A stretch of 42,635 nucleotides of DNA from Burkholderiaceae bacterium (GTDB taxonomy: Bacteria > Pseudomonadota > Gammaproteobacteria > Burkholderiales > Burkholderiaceae_E), in contig JAJPES010000051.1 in assembly GCA_021166725.1 (NCBI GenBank), forward strand, positions 1-42,635, given 5' to 3'. Each line of letters starts with the position of its first letter. The first letter of the stretch is position 1. A program made the translations under genes and the position numbers. Under the pieces are notes generated by a model that was not told the DNA's origin, did no database searches, and saw only the letters and a list, made by a program, of their open reading frames with translations. This document shows positions 18,457-26,931 of this stretch, piece after piece.

Positions 18457-19542
18457 TCATCCTAACGCAGTGGGGCGCGGAGGACGGAACAGTTTCGTCC
18501 AGAGATGCAGCGCGAGCAGGCGCGGCGGGAAGCGGCGCGTGAAATACCGCGCTCGCAAAGCGCGCTTGGCCCAGCGGCGCGAAGCAGTCACGGGACGATC
18601 GGGAGCCGCCGGCAGCAGCGAGCGCGCCACCAGCGCGTCCATCAGCGCCGTCGTCATCCGCGAAGGCTGCGCGCGGCGGGCCGCTTCACGAGCGGAGCGC
18701 TCGGGCACGGGTGCGTCGAGCAGGCGGCGCGCGTAGCGCAGCCCGTAATGCAGCGGACGCTGCAATCCGTGACGCGCCGTTGATTCCGCGAGTCGGTCGT
18801 CGAAAGCCGGGTCGCCGGCGCTCGCGCTCAACATCGCACCGAGGTCGAGCAGGTCGCGCATCTGGTGCCACAGGTCGGAGTCCTCGAACAGGTGGCAGCA
18901 CGTGTGCAGGAGCTGGTCGTGCGGTGCCAACACACGCAGCGCAGTGCCCGGCAACCCGATCGAAGCGTCGACGAGCGCCGCAGCATCGGGGCGCAAACGG
19001 CTCGAGACGGGTAGGATCGTGTGATGCAGGTCCACCGGCAACGGGCGCTCGGGATGCATCAGCGGCGGCAACTCGTGGCTCCACTCGCGGAAGTAGCGCT
19101 CGTCGTAGTCGCTGATCTCGCCGAAGCGCCAGCCGGCCGCCCTCAGCGCAGTTTCGGCGCGCCCGATCTCCGAGGCGCGGACGAGCAGGTCCACGTCGCT
19201 GGTGAGCCGGCCGCGCCCCCAGGCAGCGTCCTGCGCGACGTACGCACTTCCCTTGAGCAGCACGAGTTCGATGCCGAGCGGGCCCAGGACCTCGGCCAGG
19301 TGCTGCAGGTTCCAGCGTGTCATCGCGATCCGGTACTCGGCGATCGTGCGCTCGCTGCGCAACTGGCGCAGGACCGGCGCCGGCAGCGCATCGAGCGCCC
19401 CGGCCGCTTCGTAGCGCACGTGCAGCAGGCTGGCGACCGAGCCGAGCCTGGCGATGCGAACGAGGCGGTCCCATTCGCCGAGTGCAGGCTGCTCGGGCTG
19501 CAACGGATCGGACAACAACGAAAGCAGGCGCTGCGCGTTCAT
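18457..19542 (-). CDS. Uncharacterised nucleotidyltransferase-family protein of the HprK-related A operon
   Basis: A 361-residue protein. The first ~90 residues are helical. A minimal nucleotidyltransferase core follows, with ELVLLKGSAY (G98, S99) and SDVDLLV (D116 and D118, the metal-binding pair). Later LPVDLHHTI and a His-containing helical segment (LAPHDQLLHTCCHLFED) match the family often filed as uncharacterised nucleotidyltransferases. The C-terminus is Arg-rich. Its ATG overlaps the kinase stop by 4 bp (19539-19542), so it is the last gene of the operon that starts at 21502. Family members occur with HprK-related kinases and PqqD-like proteins. Transfer of a nucleotide to a protein or peptide is inference. 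Confidence 0.82.
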   Translation of the reverse strand: MNAQRLLSLLSDPLQPEQPALGEWDRLVRIARLGSVASLLHVRYEAAGALDALPAPVLRQLRSERTIAEYRIAMTRWNLQHLAEVLGPLGIELVLLKGSAYVAQDAAWGRGRLTSDVDLLVRASEIGRAETALRAAGWRFGEISDYDERYFREWSHELPPLMHPERPLPVDLHHTILPVSSRLRPDAAALVDASIGLPGTALRVLAPHDQLLHTCCHLFEDSDLWHQMRDLLDLGAMLSASAGDPAFDDRLAESTARHGLQRPLHYGLRYARRLLDAPVPERSAREAARRAQPSRMTTALMDALVARSLLPAAPDRPVTASRRWAKRALRARYFTRRFPPRLLALHLWTKLFRPPRPTALG

Positions 19543-20495
19543 CGGCGCGCGGCCTCGGCCGGGAACGCGACGACTTCGGTGTCGGCAAAGAGCGCGTCGA
19601 TGCATTCGAAGGCGTCGTCGAAGCTCGAGTACCGAAGCTCGTAGATCCGGGACTGCGCGAGCAGGTTCGTCAACGCAACGAAGCCGGCCTCGCCGAGCAG
19701 CGAATAGTTGAACGCGTTGCCGGAGAGCTTGACGAATGCGCGCGCCGGCTCCACCGGCTCGAAAGCCGCCGTCGCGCCGGCCTGGTAGCGGGGAAACACG
19801 ATGAACTCGGGCCGCGCGCTGCGCTTGCGCGCCGCGACGCTCTCCGGCGTGGGCGCGAGGTGCGCCACCGTTCCCTTGTGCGTGCCCGCGATGGACGGGC
19901 CGATCGGCCGTTCGGGCCAACGCGCGGCGATGCGCTCGATCGAGTCGTTCTTCAGGCACACCGGGCGCAGCACGGGCATGGCGCTTCCGCTGGCCGGATC
20001 GAGCGCGCAGAACTCGTCACTGAGCAGCCGGTAGCCGTGGCACATGAGTGCCGCGGTCAGCGTGCTCTTGCCGACGCCGGAAAAGGCGGGCATCAGCAAC
20101 GCGCGATCGCCGCGCGCGACGATGCCCGCATGCAGCACGAGCCAGGCATGTAGACGATGGGCGATCGTCCAGTTCAGTCCCCATTCGATCAGCGGCAGGT
20201 GCATCGCCAGCGGCAGCACCTGGAATGGCGACTCGCCATCGATGAAGATCCGCGCCCAGCCTTGGCCGAACAGCGCGCGTTGCACGTGGAGCGAGACGCT
20301 GACGTCGGCGAAGCCTGAGTCGGGTTCGATCGGGAAGGCGCCGTACAACGTACGCATTGCCTCGGCATGCGCAAGGTGCGTCGAATGGAACCGGGCAGCG
20401 CAGGCGCCCAGGTCGAGTGCCACGCCCGGTCCGGCGAGCCTTTCGAGCAGCGACGCCGGCGAGAGATCGGCGACGGTCGGCGCGCCGCGCATCAT
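19539..20495 (-). CDS. HprK-related kinase A
   Basis: A 318-residue protein with an HPr-kinase-like C-terminal half. LHAGIVARGDRALLMPAFSG (121-140) leads into the P-loop SGVGKST (139-145), followed by GYRLLSDE with D160 and E161. This matches the HprK layout of a His, a strand and a P-loop. The N-terminal ~110 residues are specific to the HprK-related branch and differ from HprK/P itself. No HPr or other PTS gene is present nearby. The preceding PqqD-like gene ends 4 bp upstream, and the following nucleotidyltransferase overlaps by 4 bp. ATG 20495 was chosen over a TTG at 20528, which would overlap the PqqD gene. The true substrate is unknown. Confidence 0.88.
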   Translation of the reverse strand: MMRGAPTVADLSPASLLERLAGPGVALDLGACAARFHSTHLAHAEAMRTLYGAFPIEPDSGFADVSVSLHVQRALFGQGWARIFIDGESPFQVLPLAMHLPLIEWGLNWTIAHRLHAWLVLHAGIVARGDRALLMPAFSGVGKSTLTAALMCHGYRLLSDEFCALDPASGSAMPVLRPVCLKNDSIERIAARWPERPIGPSIAGTHKGTVAHLAPTPESVAARKRSARPEFIVFPRYQAGATAAFEPVEPARAFVKLSGNAFNYSLLGEAGFVALTNLLAQSRIYELRYSSFDDAFECIDALFADTEVVAFPAEAARR

Positions 20496-20499
20496 GGAC

Positions 20500-20814
20500 T
20501 CAATGCTCGACGCAAGCCGGCGTGTCAACGAACTCGATCAGCTCGCAGCCATGCAACTCGGAGAGCGCCTTGTCGACGAGCGCGCGCGCCTCGTCGGCCG
20601 GAAAGCTGGAATCGGCGAGGTCGAGCGCGTCGACAAGCGCGACCACGGGCTGCGCCCCTCGCTCGGCGAACAGCGTGAGCAGCATCGCGGCTGCGCCGCC
20701 GACGATGTGCGTGCGCCACGAGCGGGGTTCGAACACAGCGAGGGAGTCGGCGGCCAGGGGACGCCGGCGCAAGCCCGCGCGCGCGCGGGCATATAGCGGC
20801 GCGTCGCCGCGCAT
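20500..20814 (-). CDS. PqqD-like protein of the HprK-related A system (RiPP recognition element type)
   Basis: A 104-residue protein with a PqqD-like winged-helix pattern: LAVFEPRSWRTHIVGGAAAMLLTLFA, a short loop, then VVALVDALD and DEARALVDKALSELHGCELIEF at the C-terminus. PqqD-like domains bind leader peptides and present them to modifying enzymes. In HprK-related A gene sets a PqqD-type chaperone is a regular member. It starts 7 bp after the stop of the Tat-exported protein and ends 4 bp before the kinase ATG. The N-terminus is Arg-rich. Sequence similarity in this family is always weak, so the call depends partly on context. Confidence 0.75.
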   Translation of the reverse strand: MRGDAPLYARARAGLRRRPLAADSLAVFEPRSWRTHIVGGAAAMLLTLFAERGAQPVVALVDALDLADSSFPADEARALVDKALSELHGCELIEFVDTPACVEH

Positions 20815-20821
20815 CCCGCTA

Positions 20822-21502
20822 TCAGCCCAGGCCGAGCACGCGCTTGATGTACGCGCCGATGCCGTCCCAACCGCCGGTGTAGCGGGCGACGCCCGGATGC
20901 AGCGAATGGAAGCAGCCGACCGAAGTGGCGACGCCGCCGATGGCCTCGGGTTCCCAGCTGTAGCCCAGCGGTTCGCCCGTCTTCGGGTCGACCTTGATCA
21001 GCGCCCAGCGCTTCTCGATCGGTGAGCCCTGCGCATTCGAGGTGTTCCAGTCGCCGCTGAACGATGCGTCCTTGCCGATGGCGCCGCCGTCACCGAAGCT
21101 CACGCGGGGCGTGCTCTTGGCCGACGCAATCATCGGACCGCCGCCTACGCCGCCGTCCACCCGCCAGAAGGTGGTGCGATCGGTGCCGAGCACGTACTTG
21201 CCCTCGATGAGCGTGTCCTGCGGCCCGTTGCCATTGAAGTCGATCTTGTGCAGCTCCAGGATGTCGACCTGCGCGCGCACCCATTCATCGGCATCGGGCG
21301 ACGTGGCGAGCTTCTCGGCCGCGTCGGCACGAGCTGCATCTGCGGCGTCCAGCCCCCTCTCGGTGCACAGCATCGATGCGGCGAACGAAGCACCGGGTCT
21401 GAGAGTCAACACCATCGGAGCCGCCGCACCCAGGCGCAACAGGTTGCGTCGGCGCGCTTCGTGCTGCCCTTGCGACGCGTTGGTCTCGCTCGAATTTTTC
21501 AT
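20822..21502 (-). CDS. Tat-type exported protein of unknown function, first gene of the HprK-related A operon
   Basis: A 226-residue protein. The N-terminus has a twin-arginine-like signal: RRRNLLRLG at 17-25, then a hydrophobic stretch APMVLTL, and a likely cleavage after ASFA at about 41. The mature part (about 185 residues) has two cysteines (C46, C197), a D-x-N-x-N-G loop (IDFNGNGPQ, 87-95) that resembles a calcium-binding loop, and Gly-rich stretches. I do not recognise the family. Its position as first gene, 7 bp before a PqqD-like protein, makes it a candidate substrate or partner of the kinase and nucleotidyltransferase. GAGGCGAAG precedes ATG 21502. Confidence 0.78.
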   Translation of the reverse strand: MKNSSETNASQGQHEARRRNLLRLGAAAPMVLTLRPGASFAASMLCTERGLDAADAARADAAEKLATSPDADEWVRAQVDILELHKIDFNGNGPQDTLIEGKYVLGTDRTTFWRVDGGVGGGPMIASAKSTPRVSFGDGGAIGKDASFSGDWNTSNAQGSPIEKRWALIKVDPKTGEPLGYSWEPEAIGGVATSVGCFHSLHPGVARYTGGWDGIGAYIKRVLGLG

Positions 21503-21513
21503 TGCTTCGCCTC

Positions 21514-21534
21514 GGGAATCCCCTGATAATTCCC
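21514..21534 (-). promoter_or_regulatory. Inverted repeat next to the ribosome-binding site of the exported protein
   Basis: GGGAAT (21514-21519) and ATTCCC (21529-21534) form a 6-bp perfect inverted repeat with a 9-base loop. In the minus-strand transcript it ends at the base before the GAGG of the 21502 gene, so it could affect translation start or bind a protein. The function is unproven. Confidence 0.35.
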
Positions 21535-21633
21535 TTGTGACAGTGCCGGATTAGGCGCGTGCCCCACTGAGGAACTCGCACACAAACCCCGCGTTCCGCC
21601 TGTCTCGAAAGGAACCGACTGTCCTATCATCCC

Positions 21634-21648
21634 TGCAAGTATCGTGCC
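21634..21648 (-). promoter_or_regulatory. Sigma-54 (RpoN) promoter of the HprK-related A operon
   Basis: On the minus strand the sequence is GGCACGATACTTGCA. It matches the -24/-12 consensus (GGCACG-N4-TTGCA) in every fixed position, including the required GG-N10-GC spacing; only the two bases before GG differ. The predicted transcription start is near 21623, giving a leader of about 120 bases before ATG 21502. The 237-bp gap 21503-21739 is visibly richer in A+T than its surroundings, as expected for a regulatory region. An upstream activator site is expected within 21650-21739 but I could not identify one. Confidence 0.72.
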
Positions 21649-21739
21649 CTGCGCACGCAAGGATTTGATTTGCAACAAAGGGATGAGAACCCAGCCTGCC
21701 CTGAGCAAGCGTTGTAAATTTCTCCGACGCCCAACTGTA

Positions 21740-22918
21740 TCAGGCGCGTTGCTCGAGCGCCTCAACGGCCGGTAGCGTCCGCCCCTCCAGAAACTCCAGG
21801 AACGCACCACCGCCGGTCGAGATGTAGTCGACGCGGTCGGCTACGCCGAAGCGCGAAATCGCAGCTACCGTGTCGCCGCCGCCGGCGATCGAATAGGCAT
21901 CCGATTGCCCGACGGCCTCGGCAACCGTGCGAGTGCCCTGCGCGAAAGCATCGAACTCGAACACGCCGACCGGGCCGTTCCAGACGATGGTGCCCGCCTG
22001 CTGCAGGAAGCCGGCCAGTGTTGCCGCCGTGCGCGGCCCGATGTCGAGAATCAGGTCGTCGTCGGCCACCTGCTGCACGGGCTTCGTAACCCCCCGCGCG
22101 GTGGCCGAAAACTCCTTCGCGCAGACGACATCTTCGGGAATCGGCACCGCGGCGCCGCGCGCGGACATCGCATCGAGCACCGCCCGCGCTTCGCCGGCCA
22201 TCTCGCGCTCGGCCAGCGAGCGACCGATCGGCAGACCCGCGGCCAACAGGAAGGTGTTGGCGATTCCGCCGCCGACGATCAACTGATCGACCTTCGAAGC
22301 GAGCGCCTGCAGGATCGACAGTTTGGTGGAGACCTTGGCGCCGCCGACGATGGCCACCAGCGGGCGACGCGGCGAACCCAGCGCGCGCCCCAACGCGTCG
22401 AGCTCGGCCGCCATCAACGGGCCGGCGCAGGCGATCGGCGCTACGAGCGCGAGCGCGTGCGTGGTCGCCTCGGCACGATGCGCGGTGCCGAAGGCATCGT
22501 TGACGTAGACGTCGCACAGCGCCGCCATCCTGCGCGCCAGGCCGGGATCGTCGCTCTTCTCGCCGACGTTGCAGCGGCAGTTCTCGAGCAGCACCACCTC
22601 GCCCGCGCCCACCGGGAAGTCGCCGTCGACCCAGTCGCTGACGAGACGCACTTCGCGTCCGAGCAGCTCCGCGAGCCGCGCAGCAACCGGTGCCAGCGAA
22701 TCCTGCGGGCGCACGACGCCCTCCCTCGGCCGCCCGAGATGCGACGTGACCATCAACGCCGCGCCCATCCGCAGGCAGTGCTCGATGGCGGGCAGCGACG
22801 CGCGGATGCGGGTGTCGTCCGTGATGCGCAGCGCATCGTCCTGCGGCACGTTGAGATCGGCGCGAATGAACACGCGCTTGCCGGCAACGTCGACTTCGTC
22901 CAGGCGTCGGAAATTCAT
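21740..22918 (-). CDS. pgk: Phosphoglycerate kinase
   Basis: A 392-residue enzyme of normal length. Landmarks are [15 protein letters not shown] (substrate-binding start), [50 protein letters not shown] and the nucleotide-binding [12 protein letters not shown]. It transfers phosphate between 1,3-bisphosphoglycerate and ADP. GGAGG precedes ATG 22918. Upstream by 54 bp is an unknown 106-residue gene and then gap, all on the same strand. Transcription probably ends after pgk, because a sigma-54 promoter for the next operon begins about 90 bp downstream. Confidence 0.97.
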   Translation of the reverse strand: MNFRRLDEVDVAGKRVFIRADLNVPQDDALRITDDTRIRASLPAIEHCLRMGAALMVTSHLGRPREGVVRPQDSLAPVAARLAELLGREVRLVSDWVDGDFPVGAGEVVLLENCRCNVGEKSDDPGLARRMAALCDVYVNDAFGTAHRAEATTHALALVAPIACAGPLMAAELDALGRALGSPRRPLVAIVGGAKVSTKLSILQALASKVDQLIVGGGIANTFLLAAGLPIGRSLAEREMAGEARAVLDAMSARGAAVPIPEDVVCAKEFSATARGVTKPVQQVADDDLILDIGPRTAATLAGFLQQAGTIVWNGPVGVFEFDAFAQGTRTVAEAVGQSDAYSIAGGGDTVAAISRFGVADRVDYISTGGGAFLEFLEGRTLPAVEALEQRA

Positions 22919-22972
22919 GCGATTGCCTCCAGGTGCGCGCGCCGTGCGCATCGTGGCCCGCAAGGGCGCGCT

Positions 22973-23293
22973 CTACTGCGCCTCGTGCAGTTGCTGCTCG
23001 ATCTCGTGGCGCTCGCTGTCGTCGAGCAGGTCGAGCGGGTTGGCGCCGTCGTTCATCAGCCAGTCTTCGAAGCGACCGCGCCGCCCGTCGGACAGGCGCG
23101 CCGCCACCAGATGGTCGAGAGTGGCGCAGTCGGCGAAGAACACGAACTCGACGCCGCCCGCCTCGACGCTGCACTCGCCGACGGCGATCTGCACCCAGGG
23201 CCGGCGCGCGTCGCGCAGCCGCATCGTGCGCTTGCCGTCGACGATCTCGCGCAGCAGCGCCACTGTCTCGGCGGCGTCGAGTCGTTCGCTCAT
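22973..23293 (-). CDS. Unknown 106-residue protein between gap and pgk
   Basis: A small, acidic, soluble protein with no signal or membrane segment. AAGGAG lies eight bases before ATG 23293, and it starts 11 bp after the gap stop, so it is clearly translated as part of the gap-pgk operon. Features include VQIAVGECSVEAGGVEFVFF, an ADCATLDHL segment and a DGRRGRFEDWLMNDGANPLDLLDD stretch before a helical, Glu/Gln-rich tail. The wording recalls small uncharacterised DUF7693-like proteins from proteobacteria, but that is a weak impression. No function can be assigned. Confidence 0.72.
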   Translation of the reverse strand: MSERLDAAETVALLREIVDGKRTMRLRDARRPWVQIAVGECSVEAGGVEFVFFADCATLDHLVAARLSDGRRGRFEDWLMNDGANPLDLLDDSERHEIEQQLHEAQ

Positions 23294-23304
23294 CGGGCGC
23301 TCCT

Positions 23305-24315
23305 TCAGCGCGCGTTCATCCAGGCGACCGTGACGTCGAGCATGCGATTCGAGAAGCCCCACTCGTTGTCGTACCAGCTGTTGGCCTTCACCAGCCGACC
23401 CGACACCTTGGTGAGCGTCGAATCGAAGATGCTCGACGCCGGGTTGTGGTTGAAGTCGACCGACACGAGCTGCGCGTCGTTGTAGGCGATCACGCCTTTC
23501 AGCCTGCCCTGCGCAGCCTCGCGCATCGCCGCGTTCACCTCCTCGACGGAGGTCTCGCGCGACGCGATGAACGACAGGTCGACGATCGACACGTTGATGG
23601 TGGGCACGCGCATCGCATAGCCATCGAGCCGACCGTTGAGCTCGGGCAGCACCAGTCCGACGGCCGATGCGGCACCCGTCTTCGTCGGAATCATCGACAT
23701 CGTCGCCGACCGCGCGCGGCGCAGATCGGTGTGATAGACGTCGGTGAGGACCTGGTCGTTCGTGTAGGCATGGATCGTCGTCATCAGCCCGGTCTCGATG
23801 CCGATGCGCTCGTGCAGCACCTTGGCCATCGGCGCCAGGCAGTTCGTCGTGCACGACGCGTTCGAGATCACCGTCTGGCTCGCGCGCAGCACCTCGTGAT
23901 TCACGCCGTAGACGACGGTCGCGTCGACGTCCTTGCCGCCCGGCGCCGAAATGATCACTTTCTTCGCGCCGCCCTTCAGGTGCGCCGACGCCTTCTCCTT
24001 GCTGGTGAAGAAGCCGGTGCATTCGAGGACGACGTCGACGCCGAGCTCGCCCCAGGGCAGCTTCGACGGGTCGCGCTCCGACAGCACACGGATGCGGTCG
24101 CCATCGACGACGATGTTCTCGCCCTCGACCGACACCGTGCCGGGGAACTTCCCGTGCGCCGTGTCGTACTGGGTGAGATGCGCGTTGATCTTCGCGTCGC
24201 CGAGATCGTTGATTGCGACGATCTCGATCGGGTGCTTCTTGCCGTCTTCGTAGTGCGCGCGAAGGATGTTGCGGCCGATGCGGCCGTAGCCGTTGATCGC
24301 GATGCGGATGGTCAT
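23305..24315 (-). CDS. gap: Glyceraldehyde-3-phosphate dehydrogenase, type I
   Basis: A 336-residue GAPDH. It starts [17 protein letters not shown] (NAD(P)-binding GxGxxG-type loop). The catalytic cysteine is C155 in [13 protein letters not shown], the catalytic His is in [10 protein letters not shown], and the C-terminus contains [13 protein letters not shown]. The NAD loop ends in INDLGD, and the residue that sets NAD or NADP preference cannot be decided with confidence here. GGGGAA lies before ATG 24315. The gene is 64 bp downstream of tkt and 11 bp upstream of the 106-residue gene. Confidence 0.97.
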   Translation of the reverse strand: MTIRIAINGYGRIGRNILRAHYEDGKKHPIEIVAINDLGDAKINAHLTQYDTAHGKFPGTVSVEGENIVVDGDRIRVLSERDPSKLPWGELGVDVVLECTGFFTSKEKASAHLKGGAKKVIISAPGGKDVDATVVYGVNHEVLRASQTVISNASCTTNCLAPMAKVLHERIGIETGLMTTIHAYTNDQVLTDVYHTDLRRARSATMSMIPTKTGAASAVGLVLPELNGRLDGYAMRVPTINVSIVDLSFIASRETSVEEVNAAMREAAQGRLKGVIAYNDAQLVSVDFNHNPASSIFDSTLTKVSGRLVKANSWYDNEWGFSNRMLDVTVAWMNAR

Positions 24316-24379
24316 GACGAATTCCCCTGCAGTGATGAAACCGGATGGGGCGCGGTGCGCAGCTGGCGCGCCGCGGGAA

Positions 24380-26488
24380 TCAGATGGGCACGCGCCGCTT
24401 CAGCACGCGGCGCACCGTGTCCACGACGTTTTGCGGCGTGAAGCCGAAGTGGCGAAACAACTCGGCGGCCGGTGCGGATTCGCCGAAGGTGTCGATCGAA
24501 ACGACCGCCGCGCAACCGTATTTCCACCAGCCGTCGCCCACGCCCGCTTCGATCGCGACGCGCGGCGCACCCGCCCCGAGCACCGCGCCGCGGTAGGTGT
24601 CGTCCTGCCGGTCGAAGAGGTCGGCACAGGGCATCGACACGACGCGCACGTCGATGCCTTCGGCGGCGAGCAGCTCGCGCGCCTGCAGCGCGAGCGAAAC
24701 TTCCGAACCGGTGGCGATCAGCACCGCCGCCGGGTCGGCTGCGTCGCGAAGCACGTACCCGCCGCGCAGGATCGCGTCGACCTGGGCGCGCGAACGCGAC
24801 ACGAAGGGCAGCGCCTGCCGCGAGAACAGCAACGCGGCAGGGCCGTCGTCGCGTGCGATCGCGGCGGCCCATGCGCTGGCCGATTCGACGGCGTCGCACG
24901 GCCGCCAGACGTCGAGCCGGGGCACCAGGCGCAGCGACGCCGCATGCTCGATCGGTTGATGCGTGGGACCGTCCTCGCCCAGCCCGATCGAGTCGTGCGT
25001 GAAGACGAAGATGACGCGCTGCTTCATCAACGCCGCCATGCGCAGCGCGTTGCGCGAATAGTCGGAGAAGGTGAGGAAGGTACCGCCGTACGGAATGAAC
25101 CCGCCGTGCAGCGCGAGTCCGTTCAGGATCGCGCTCATGCCGAACTCGCGCACACCGAAATTGATGTGCCGCCCGGCCACGAAACCCTCCGTCGTGCGCA
25201 ACGCGCCGGAGCCCCGGAAATCGGTGAGGTTGCTGCCGGTGAGGTCGGCGGAGCCGCCGATCAGTTCGGGCAGCGCGGCACCGAAGTGGTTCAGCGCATT
25301 CTGCGAAGCCTTGCGGGTGGCAACCGATCCGCCCTTCTCCACCGCCTCGTCGACGGCAGCATCGAAAGCGTCGTCGTACGAAGCCGGAAGCCGACCCGCA
25401 ACGCGGCGCTCGAACTCCTGCGCGTCGGCCGGGTAAGCCTCCCGGTAACGCGCGAAGCGTTCGCTCCACGCGGCTTGCGCCCGCGCGCCGCGCGGGCGTG
25501 CGTCCCAGGCCCGGCGCACCGACTCGGGCAGCTCGAACGGAGCATGCGCCCAGCCGAGCGCGGCGCGCGTGGCCGCCACCTCGTCGGCGCCGAGCGGCTC
25601 GCCGTGCGCCTTGGCGGAACCGACCCGGGCGGGTGAGCCGCGGCCGATCTGCGTGCGGCATTGCACGAGCGTCGGCGCGAACACGCCGTCGCGCCCGTGC
25701 TCGCCCCAGTCGCGCGCGAGCGCGATCGCCGCGTCGAGCGCATCGACGTCGTGGCCGTCAACGTCGGGAATGACATGCCAGCCGTAGGCCTCGAAGCGCT
25801 GCTGCGTGTCGTCGGTGAACCAGTTGCGCACCGGTCCGTCGATGGAAATACCGTTGTCGTCGTAGAAGACGACGAGCCTGGACAGTCGCAGCGTGCCCGC
25901 CAGCGAGCACGCCTCGTGCGAAATGCCTTCCATCAGGCAGCCGTCGCCGGCGAACACCCAGGTGAAGTGGTCGACGATGGCGAGGTCTTCGCGGTTGAAG
26001 CGCTCCGCCAGCAACCGCTCGGCGAGCGCCATTCCGACCGCGTTCGCCAGGCCCTGGCCGAGCGGACCGGTGGTCGTCTCGACGCCGGGCGTAAGGCCCT
26101 GCTCGGGATGCCCGGGCGTTTTCGAATGCAGTTGCCGGAAGCGGCGCAACTCGTCGATCGGCAGGTCGTAGCCGGTGAGATGCAGCAATGCGTACAGCAG
26201 CATCGAACCGTGTCCGTTCGACAGCACGAAGCGGTCGCGATCGGGCCACTTCGGATCGGCGGGGTTGTGTCGGAGCGCATTGCCCCAAAGTGCAACGGCG
26301 ATCTCGGCCATGCCCATCGGCATGCCGGGATGCCCCGAATTCGCCTGCTGCACCGCGTCCATCGCGAGGGCACGAATCGCATCGGCCATCTCGCGACGCC
26401 GGTCGAGGCGCGTGGCATCGTCCTGCGGGCCGGCAGCCGCCGAAACCGTGGAATGGGGCTGCGTGGCGCTTTCCGTAGGGGATTCCAT
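24380..26488 (-). CDS. tkt: Transketolase
   Basis: A 702-residue transketolase. The thiamine diphosphate site is GDGCLMEG at 181-188, other marks are [18 protein letters not shown]-like [16 protein letters not shown] and the C-terminal TGSEVSLAL. It moves two-carbon units between sugar phosphates in the pentose phosphate and Calvin routes. The N-terminus has about 30 extra low-complexity residues before the conserved [13 protein letters not shown], so an internal start is conceivable, but AGGA lies upstream of ATG 26488 at a workable distance. It is first in the tkt-gap-(106 aa)-pgk run. Confidence 0.96.
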   Translation of the reverse strand: MESPTESATQPHSTVSAAAGPQDDATRLDRRREMADAIRALAMDAVQQANSGHPGMPMGMAEIAVALWGNALRHNPADPKWPDRDRFVLSNGHGSMLLYALLHLTGYDLPIDELRRFRQLHSKTPGHPEQGLTPGVETTTGPLGQGLANAVGMALAERLLAERFNREDLAIVDHFTWVFAGDGCLMEGISHEACSLAGTLRLSRLVVFYDDNGISIDGPVRNWFTDDTQQRFEAYGWHVIPDVDGHDVDALDAAIALARDWGEHGRDGVFAPTLVQCRTQIGRGSPARVGSAKAHGEPLGADEVAATRAALGWAHAPFELPESVRRAWDARPRGARAQAAWSERFARYREAYPADAQEFERRVAGRLPASYDDAFDAAVDEAVEKGGSVATRKASQNALNHFGAALPELIGGSADLTGSNLTDFRGSGALRTTEGFVAGRHINFGVREFGMSAILNGLALHGGFIPYGGTFLTFSDYSRNALRMAALMKQRVIFVFTHDSIGLGEDGPTHQPIEHAASLRLVPRLDVWRPCDAVESASAWAAAIARDDGPAALLFSRQALPFVSRSRAQVDAILRGGYVLRDAADPAAVLIATGSEVSLALQARELLAAEGIDVRVVSMPCADLFDRQDDTYRGAVLGAGAPRVAIEAGVGDGWWKYGCAAVVSIDTFGESAPAAELFRHFGFTPQNVVDTVRRVLKRRVPI

Positions 26489-26521
26489 CGAGGGCGATCC
26501 TGGAGCCGAGATACGCCTTGC

Positions 26522-26527
26522 ATTCTA
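26522..26527 (-). promoter_or_regulatory. Likely -10 element of tkt
   Basis: On the minus strand TAGAAT lies about 34 bases before the tkt ATG, giving a plausible leader of roughly 27 bases. No convincing -35 hexamer is present at 16-18 bp. It sits in the divergent tkt/speDE region. Confidence 0.4.
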
Positions 26528-26548
26528 ACAAACGGGGGCGAGCCCCAC

Positions 26549-26578
26549 TGGCGAGCTCTACACAAATTCCTATATAAT
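26549..26578 (+). promoter_or_regulatory. Promoter of speDE
   Basis: A perfect TATAAT lies at 26573-26578, with a weak TGGCGA (26549-26554) 18 bp upstream. The local sequence around the -10 is strongly A+T-rich in an otherwise G+C-rich region. The predicted start near 26585 gives a leader of about 347 bases before the speDE ATG at 26932. Confidence 0.55.
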
Positions 26579-26602
26579 CAAAGGCTTTTCTCGCCGGCCT
26601 AA

Positions 26603-26750
26603 GCTCCGATCCGAGCCATTTCGGAGCGCGCGGGCGGCGACATTTCCACTGATCTGGATCCCCGAGGAAATACCGTGGGGATACTCAGGGACTGGCCGGA
26701 CGGTGACGTCCGGCTTCCCGGAGCCGAACCGGCGCCGGGGCCCGGGAGCC
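26603..26750 (+). promoter_or_regulatory. Structured leader of speDE, possible cis-acting RNA
   Basis: The 443-bp stretch 26489-26931 holds no supported gene. After the speDE promoter, four stems can be drawn. GCTCCGA/TCGGAGC is at 26603-26627 and ATCCCC/GGGGAT at 26658-26682. GCCGGAC/GTCCGGC with loop GGTGAC is at 26695-26714. The fourth, GGC-(T)-TCCCGG with CCGGGA-GCC, is at 26712-26750. The third and fourth share bases 26712-26714, so they exclude each other. This is the layout of an attenuator or riboswitch. I recognise no known class, and no terminator T-run is visible. Confidence 0.45.
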
Positions 26751-26931
26751 GCATCCCGCGCAAGGCCCATCGAGCGTGCGCGAAGGCTTTCCCGGAGCGT
26801 CCCGGAAGCGTCGGCGCCGCGGAGCACCCGTCCGCAGCGACCGCATCGACGCGCATCAGCCGTCGATGCATCCGGCGCGTCCGGGGGTCTTGGGGTCTTC
26901 ACCCTCTTCGGAGGGACTGGGTTGGAACGAA

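Noticed and set aside
26675-26931. Upstream open frame in the speDE leader starting at GTG 26675
   Set aside because: No ribosome-binding site, a low-complexity Arg/Pro/Ser translation, and it runs through into speDE in another frame.
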